Assembly (NCBI GenBank): GCA_017562135.1
Contig: QEYB01000629.1
Span: 62,001 to 126,000 of the forward strand
Length of the DNA stretch: 64,000 nt
From: Dipylidium caninum
Taxonomy: Eukaryota > Platyhelminthes > Cestoda > Cyclophyllidea > Dipylidiidae
Direction: 5' to 3'
Made by a program: the position numbers and the translations under genes. Shown here one piece after another: positions 58,180-64,000 of the stretch. Under the pieces are notes generated by a model that did no database searches, was not told the DNA's origin, and was given only the letters and a program-made list of their open reading frames with translations. Numbering within the stretch: position 1 is the first letter of the stretch; each line of letters begins with the position of its first letter.

Positions 58180-61100
58180 GTGTTCTGAGAGGGTATTTTC
58201 TACTGCTTCTTACTATTCAGCGCCGAATCACTTAGTGGTCTTTCACCTTTATTCGCTATCCTCAATCTCAATGCTCCTTCAAATGCGCGCCTAATGATTG
58301 CCTTGGCTTACTATTTTTCTGTCTTGGGTAATTTTTTCCCTATAACACCTTTTTAGGCAATTTACCACGTGTTGAATCGGTTTTTAACCGTGCCAAAGCC
58401 TATGCGACATGTGACTTGGATAAAAGTTTGCTTGATAAGGCAGTCGAATTGCACAAACGTGGTCTTTCCTTTCGGCCTTTCATGGGCATTTACGATTATG
58501 TGCCTATTTACGCTGGTATACGTTAAATATTTGTGATCGGCTATAGGTGCGTGGGGCAATAAACTTCGAAAAGACTCCAATTTGCGCAAGGGTTTATTTC
58601 TGGAGTTTAAAGACAAGTTATATTTTACTAATTTTATTTGCATTAATTTTGTTCATAGGTCAAAAGCCTCAGTCGATGATTTGAAAGTAAGCTCTGTGCT
58701 TATACTTTTAGTTTTCATAGCCACATGCTGAACAGTATGTGCCAAGTAATTGTGAGACATCCGAAGTCAATGATTCTGATACCTCAATGGAAGTAGTGAA
58801 CTCTGAATTTCAATCGCCTGACCGTCGTCCGCGCTTCATTTCCCTCCACACCACTCCCCAGTCGCTTCAGCAAATTGGTGAAGAAGACGAAGAGGCAGAA
58901 GAAGAGGATTTAAGTAACAAATTTAGAAATGACAATAAAGAAAATGAGGATGAGGGTCACTTAAACGTAAAAATATCCTCTCAACCACCTCTCCAGACGT
59001 TCGACGAATCATCATGTGTCCATATGTGTTCTAAACTCTCTCTTTCGGTTGAGCACATTGTCGATGATGGTGATGTCACTGTGCAGGCTCCAGTCTTTAC
59101 AAATTCCCCTCTTCGTGGTATGAAATTAATATTTAGTCACACCTTATTACCTTTGTGCATATTTTTTAATCTCTTGTGAACTCTTACTTGTGTAAATGAT
59201 TCCAACATATTAAGGCACAAGCCTAACCCTCATATGCTAACAAAATTCGGGGTTTTATGATCTCCTTATATAAATTTGAATAAACTATGCTATTCAAGGG
59301 CAACTTGGTTATTTAATGATAATCTGGAAATACTAATTCTATCTACTGTAGTTAAATGGCTTTAAATGTCTGAAAACTATTTTCCAAAGAATGGTTTCTG
59401 TCACAGTTTACTCAACATAGTTGGAACGCAAGTTATATTTTAGACGATGACTTCTGCGGTGTGGCCTACAACTTCCTTTTGCCCATAAGTATTTTTGCAT
59501 CCGAAATTCCCAAATCTAAATCTCGTTCTGTCATGTTAATGATCTGTTGTCCCTAACCTTTCACTAACCCCTCTTACGTTTGCGTTAACAATAAAACAGT
59601 TGTTTCCATTTTTTCTACAGGGATTCGCATTTTTCAAAATGCCTATTTTTCATTGGATAGCATTATTCATGCCTTTTTTTGAATCAGATTGATGAAATTC
59701 TTATTTCCCTGTATTAACCATTTCTTTCAAACAGTTTTGTCAACTTTGTAGTACCGTACGTATAACGCAGTTTTTTGTATATTTTCCAGTTCTAAATGGC
59801 CGGTGTTATCGGTGGTTATTCCACATTTTAAGACTTAGACTTAGCCGTACGAATTTCCCAATATGATGGAGTCTGGCACTGGTTGTATTGATAAGAAAAC
59901 ATTTGGATAATCTTTATTCTGATGTCGAATGTGTTTCATAATGGAATCGTGTTCTCTGTATTCTTTGTCTCACATGTGGAGGAGAAGTAGGAAACAATCG
60001 CAGACTTTCACCAGTCTCTCAAGCTGCGCTCCCGCGGCTACCTTCTCCCTCTGACAAGCGCAAAAGGGCATCGCAGGAGGTACGGCGAAAATCTCTGGAA
60101 ATCTTGCAAAATGTCGAAGAGCTGCAGGAGGCGGAAGTACAGTCAATATCGGAGCTGGCCGTTGAATCCACTGTCGTCGTGGGAGCTGAAAAATTTACTG
60201 TTTTACGACAAATTGGTCGTGGCGGTTTCTCCGAGGTGCGTAGTCTTGTGTGACCCAGACTTCCACTTGAGTAGAGGGTTACCTAATCGTGTTCATGCTA
60301 TCTTTTTATTTTTAGCGTGTGGATCCTTATGAATGCTTTGGCTTTGACGTTTTAGCTAAGTAAACTTAGATCCTGCGTTGCCCATCTGCCTATTGAAACA
60401 AGCGCCATTATAGGGATAGTTAATTAGGAATTTCGTCTTGCCTCATAGTACCTTACCAAAATGTATATTTTCTTCGGCCTATTAAATATTAGCCTTGTTT
60501 CTCTCATGGCAATTTGAGCCGACCTACCACGACTGCTGTATAGAAATGGCTGCTGCTGTTACTGCCTACTTATATTATCGGAAGTAGTATTTTTATTACT
60601 GTGATAGGTGTACTGTGTGATGAACAAGGAGCGAGAGATGCGAGCTCTCAAGCGTGTTGAAATACCCTCCTCTTCACCAGTTATGTCTTCAATGTGCAAA
60701 AACGAGCTTGGTTTTCTCACATCGCTTCGAGACTCCGGACGTGTAATCATTCTTTACAATTAGTAAGTTAGTCGCCCCCCTTCTTTTGCCTTACTATTGA
60801 GGGAAACCTGAAAGGAATTTATCACTACTTCGCCCGCCATCCATGGCTCACAAGTGGAAATCTTCAACTTCATAGTATTTTATATTTTGGCTATTTTGAT
60901 TTGGGACACTTTTCCAGAAATGTGACATCTCAAGAAGTTCAGTGCTTTCCCGCCTCACTAGTTGTTCGTTTATTCGTCGTAAAGTTTGTCTTAGTCACTT
61001 TTTTATCCCATTGACTAGTATTCAAGAGGCAGGAGGCGTTTATACCAGAGCTTATAAGATGGTGCGCACGATTCCGCTTTTTCCATTAGCCGAAACCAAT

Positions 61101-61859
61101 TGCCATACTCTTACAGCGTACTCTTCGTAGGGTTTCTCACTTCGGCCATTCGGTTGTTAGTTATTTGGAATTATTTGAAAATCATCGCTTCAGTAGTGTG
61201 GTGTGTTTATGCGTATTTCTACGAGTTGAGTAGATGTTCTTCATTTCAGTTTTTTCATCATTTCTAACTTTTTGTTGAAATGGTAAGTAGAATATCAACT
61301 TCAGTTCTTAAGTCAATCTTACTACCTCCGTGTTAGAGCCTTCTTTTGAGTATTTTTTTTTTTTGCCTTTAATCTAGACTATTTTAGGCGCATTCCGCTC
61401 CTCTCGAATACATACTGTTTGGTGCTTTGCCATTTCTTTGTGTCAAAGATATAATTTGGCCAGAAAAACTCGGTCCTCTTCTTTCATTCATCTAGGTCAA
61501 TTGACTTAATTTTCCGATGCTTAATTGTAGGGTGCTGGCGAATTTTAGCCTATCTTGATTTCGCATCTCCTCTGTAACACTGCCTCTAGATTCCTGACTG
61601 GTTTGGTGATTTTTAAACAGTCAATGTCCACTGGTAATGAGCCGTTTGCACTAAAAATGGACCGGATAATCCTATTCGCCATTTCCTCAATTTTTCAGTG
61701 AACTAACCTCTTCCCGATTGGTGATGGTGTTAGAACTTGCAGAGCAGGATCTCAAGACGCATTTGAGGATGCGCCGGGAAAACGCCTCCCTCTCTGACCA
61801 CGTCATTATCTTCTTCTGGACCGAAATGCTTGCTTGTGTCAAAGTCATTCATGATCATC
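57967..61859 (+). CDS. TTK: TTK/Mps1-like dual-specificity protein kinase (partial)
   Basis: Eight exons are visible: 57967-58179, 58357-58515, 58547-58616, 58659-58686, 58721-59117, 59991-60235, 60608-60762 and 61699-61859, all joining in phase (about 476 residues). The N-terminal part (SPVDWLNYLNKIEDYLRNG and following helices) resembles the TPR-like region of TTK and Bub1 proteins. A long acidic, Ser-rich linker follows. The kinase domain starts FTVLRQIGRGGFSEVY (glycine loop), has ALKRVEI with the catalytic Lys (codon 60650-60652) and MCKNELGFL with the helix C Glu, then LYNYELTSSRLVMVLELAEQ at the hinge and VKVIHDHR. LYNYELTS and VMVLELAEQDL match the TTK pattern LYDYEIT and VMECGNIDL. 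Family role: spindle assembly checkpoint at kinetochores. The catalytic loop and DFG motif are not found before base 64000, so the next intron is longer than 2.1 kb or the exon was missed. The first exon(s) are also unplaced. Confidence 0.88.
58357..58515 (+). CDS. TTK: TTK-like exon b
   Basis: This 159-base exon after acceptor cctttttag reads NLPRVESVFNRAKAYATCDL and on to FRPFMGIYDYVPIYA. The helical, Ala/Leu/Lys-rich pattern fits TPR-like repeats. It ends at donor gtatac before a 31-base intron. Confidence 0.7.
58547..58616 (+). CDS. TTK: TTK-like exon c
   Basis: This 70-base exon after acceptor ggctatag reads AWGNKLRKDSNLRKGLFLEF and KD, continuing the helical repeat region. Donor gttata. 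Confidence 0.7.
58659..58686 (+). CDS. TTK: TTK-like exon d (28-base microexon)
   Basis: It encodes SKASVDDLK after completing a split Lys codon. Acceptor gttcatag and donor gtaagc are good, and the frame continues in the next exon. Introns of 42 and 34 bases flank it. Confidence 0.7.
58721..59117 (+). CDS. TTK: TTK-like exon e (acidic linker)
   Basis: This 397-base exon after acceptor gttttcatag begins PHAEQYVPSNCETSEVNDSD. It contains an acidic run (GEEDEEAEEEDLSN) and Ser/Pro motifs likely to be phosphorylated, and ends NSPLR plus one base of Gly at donor gtatga. Confidence 0.8.
59118..59990 (+). other. TTK-like intron, 873 bases
   Basis: AT-rich intron; no feature recognised. Confidence 0.8.
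59991..60235 (+). CDS. TTK: TTK-like exon f (linker end and glycine loop)
   Basis: This 245-base exon begins NNRRLSPVSQAALPRLPSPS and reaches EKFTVLRQIGRGGFSE, the ATP-binding glycine loop, at donor gtgcgt. The acceptor (gagaagtag) has a poor pyrimidine tract. Confidence 0.85.
60236..60607 (+). other. TTK-like intron, 372 bases
   Basis: AT-rich intron between the two parts of the glycine loop and N-lobe; nothing else seen. Confidence 0.85.
60608..60762 (+). CDS. TTK: TTK-like exon g (kinase N-lobe)
   Basis: This 155-base exon begins VYCVMNKEREMRALKRVEIP with the catalytic Lys in ALK. It continues through MSSMCKNELGFLTSLRDSGR to VIILYN at donor gtaagt. Confidence 0.92.
60763..61698 (+). other. 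TTK-like intron, 936 bases
   Basis: AT-rich intron with poly-T tracts (near 61350); no other feature recognised. Confidence 0.85.
61699..61859 (+). CDS. TTK: TTK-like exon h (hinge and start of C-lobe)
   Basis: This 161-base exon after acceptor atttttcag begins YELTSSRLVMVLELAEQDLK and ends ACVKVIHDH plus one base at donor gtgagt. The next exon should carry the HxDLKPxN catalytic loop. Confidence 0.92.
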
Positions 61860-64000
61860 GTGAGTTTTCCACTGCTTTCTTCTTTCGTAGTCCTTGTTAT
61901 CTGAGTTGGAAACTGCCTGTTTTGTTGGGGGTTCTGCTGGAGTTTGCATATGATGGAAGTAACACTGTGAGTGGCTATAAGAATTTCAATGCCTTCTACC
62001 GCACACAGGCGGAGTGGGAGGGGAAGGCCTTGGTGGGGGAGCCAACCACGCATTTTTTTTCGCGAAAGGCATATTGTTACTTTTGTTGAATGCGAGTCGA
62101 AGCTCGTATAATTTGATCAGCAAGCCTCTTTGCTTTATGCTTTGGAACTTCAGGGTTTGTCTGGACTTAGCTGAGTCCGATTTGTCGAAATAACTGCGAA
62201 ATAGCCTTCGTTTCTCCTCCTGTCTTGCTAGGTATTATAACAGTTTATGAGTTCCATAATTTGCATAGACCGCTTGATTTCGCGTCAGTGAAACATTAAA
62301 GGTGGCAGGTCATGTCCTCACTGAAGCAATTCACGCCTTTGTGCATTGACATCACCACACCTTGCGGGTCCTGTGTACCATTCAATGTCAGTCATTGACA
62401 GCACTACTTGGCGAACTCGTCTCTCTCTCTCTCTTTCTGACGTGTTGTTGCGACACATTCACCTCGGGTCCAGCTTGGGCGTCAAAACCGTCGTCTGATC
62501 AGTCATTCGCCCGTCGTGGTGTATCACGATGAATGGTAGTTCTAGCGATCTTCACCTCTGCCTCTCCCATTCCCCTTCCTTGTGGTTCCTTATTCTGTCT
62601 CGCTGCCATTGTCAAGCACGACCATCCACAAATGTACACTTTCGCCAGGAAAGCGGCAATTTAGAGGCGCTGGGTGTTGCTAACAAGCTTCTCCGTGCCA
62701 GACGATAGTGCAGATAATGTGGACGTTTGCAGCTTAGCCGCTGTAGCCAAAGGTGAACTTTTATTTGTTAATAGGCTTTTGACTTGTACCATTGCGGCAA
62801 CACAGGTCCGATTCTTTTGTCCTTCAAATGACTTAGTGTTCACTTCCCAATTTTTGCTCCGTTGCCTTTCAAAATGACGGTGTGGGAATGTCAGGCACCA
62901 CTTTTCCAGTGATTCTTCGTCCCCCTTCGGCTTGCCGAAGAAAGTACAAACACTAGCTAGGGGTTGAGGTGCCTCGCTAAGGGAAAGCTTTATTCGGTAC
63001 ACACTTTCAACCGGCCAGTGTACATAGTCTGAATGATAGGCTTTCAGAGGCAACTTTGTCATCGGCCTGCAGGGGCTTAGAGACGAGTCCAACTTAACCA
63101 CCCATTGCATTTAGGGTCAAACTGCAGGTTTCGGTGTGAACTTAGTTAAGGCGATATTCATCTTTCTGTCCAGTAGGCTTCTGAGTTAGTGTTTTGTTTA
63201 TTGACTTGACTAAAGTGGAAGGAGTTTGTCTGTCCTCCAATTGTTGCGATGGTTTTATGGCAGTTCTCCTCTCTCCGACGAGTTAACTGCAGACGTAGAT
63301 ATTCCGGCGAGCAAATTTCGATTTACCAAGCATGATCCCAGTGTGTCCGTAGCCATGCATCGCTTTGTCAACAGGCCTCCCGTGCAGGGAACGCGATCCG
63401 CATCTGCCTCCTGACCACTCTGCAGGGCCGCTGGCTCATGGCCTTTAGGTTGGTGATCCGACACAGCCCTTGGCCAACTTTTGTGGTTGCTGCGTGAGGC
63501 TTCCACAGTACCTCTGAGGTCTCCACTTCCAACTTCGCCTATTCCCGCTTTCTCGAACTCGCACCTTATTCTCTCCGTCTTACCAATTTGCAGTAGCCCT
63601 CGTTCGAATGGCGTGAAGCGTTAAACATAACTCCGAGAAATCACTCGAGTCGATGTGTGGAAGCTCACAAAGACATCCAACTCGTGACTCCGGGCTGTTG
63701 CTTGACCCCCAATAGTTCACAGTCCTGACATTGTTCCGTGTTTTGATGGTAAGACCAGATATCTCTGAGGCTTCTTGGTGAATACTTGTGATAGCGGAAT
63801 ACTTATGGCCAGATGAGTGAACGGGGAATTAGCGGGATGCTCTTTTTGCTGACCGGTGTGCGATTGGCCTAGCGCCCTTCCGTCTACGACCTCGACTTCA
63901 ACTTTCTTCCTCAGCCCGAGGGAGCTTCGCCTAACTGTCTCTTCGTTCGGCTTGATACGTTGGGGGACGCGCGCCGTTCCTCCGACTCTCGCCGTATAAA
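61860..64000 (+). other. Probable TTK-like intron, truncated by window end
   Basis: No catalytic-loop exon was found in these 2.1 kb. Sequence from about 62260 onward is more GC-balanced and may include an old inserted repeat, but no protein was recognised. A (TC)n run lies near 62420-62437. Confidence 0.5.

Noticed and set aside
58411..58443. Possible 33-base in-frame intron inside TTK-like exon b (gtgact ... ggcag)
   Set aside because: It has no pyrimidine tract, and both the spliced and unspliced forms give plausible protein, so it cannot be decided here.
62674..62877. ADNVDV motif that loosely recalls the reverse transcriptase YADD box
   Set aside because: The surrounding residues show no other reverse transcriptase motif and the frame is short.
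1..64000. CRISPR arrays, rRNA, bacterial operons or intact transposons
   Set aside because: No regularly spaced repeats, rRNA motifs, ribosome-binding-site gene chains or transposase or reverse transcriptase domains were seen.

Overview
The window is animal (eukaryotic) genomic DNA with spliced genes: GT-AG introns, the standard code and no operon structure. Several introns are only 31 to 42 bases long, beside others of several kb. That pattern, with the gene content, suggests a parasitic flatworm, most likely a tapeworm. This is an inference from gene style; no species-diagnostic sequence was recognised.

Three real genes can be supported. (1) Bases 488 to 19109, plus strand: the 3' half of calcium/calmodulin-dependent protein kinase II (CaMKII), with the autoregulatory segment, calmodulin-binding helix, linker and C-terminal association domain in at least seven exons. 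The kinase domain lies left of the window. (2) Bases 56331 down to 52225, minus strand: a complete PET plus six-LIM protein of the Limpet/testin/FHL family, rebuilt here as seven coding exons giving 552 residues with reading frame kept across every junction. (3) Bases 57967 to beyond 61859, plus strand: a TTK/Mps1-type spindle-checkpoint kinase, from its N-terminal helical-repeat region to the middle of the kinase domain, in eight visible exons. Its first exon(s) are not identified and its catalytic loop is not visible before the window ends. Genes 2 and 3 are head to head across about 1.6 kb.

Between CaMKII and Limpet lie about 32 kb (19.1 to 51.6 kb), GC- and CpG-rich in much of its length, where I find no gene. 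Long open frames occur on both strands there, but they overlap one another, show no family motifs and look like a composition effect. The desert carries the most striking structure in the window: a 793-base inverted repeat (44622-45414 and 46662-47454) with only three differences seen between arms and a 1247-base spacer. One outer flank is decayed homology, which suggests recent homogenisation of an older inverted duplication. A second, older inverted pair (about 39430-39600 and 47925-48190) and a cluster of CRE and CCAAT elements near 20.8 kb are also in the desert. A separate inverted repeat pair (1-290 and 15213-15450) sits in CaMKII introns.

There is no sign of a bacterial-type system, CRISPR array, rRNA, tRNA or intact transposon. 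The three genes have separate known roles (calcium signalling, muscle/cytoskeletal adaptor, mitotic checkpoint) and there is no reason to think they act together.
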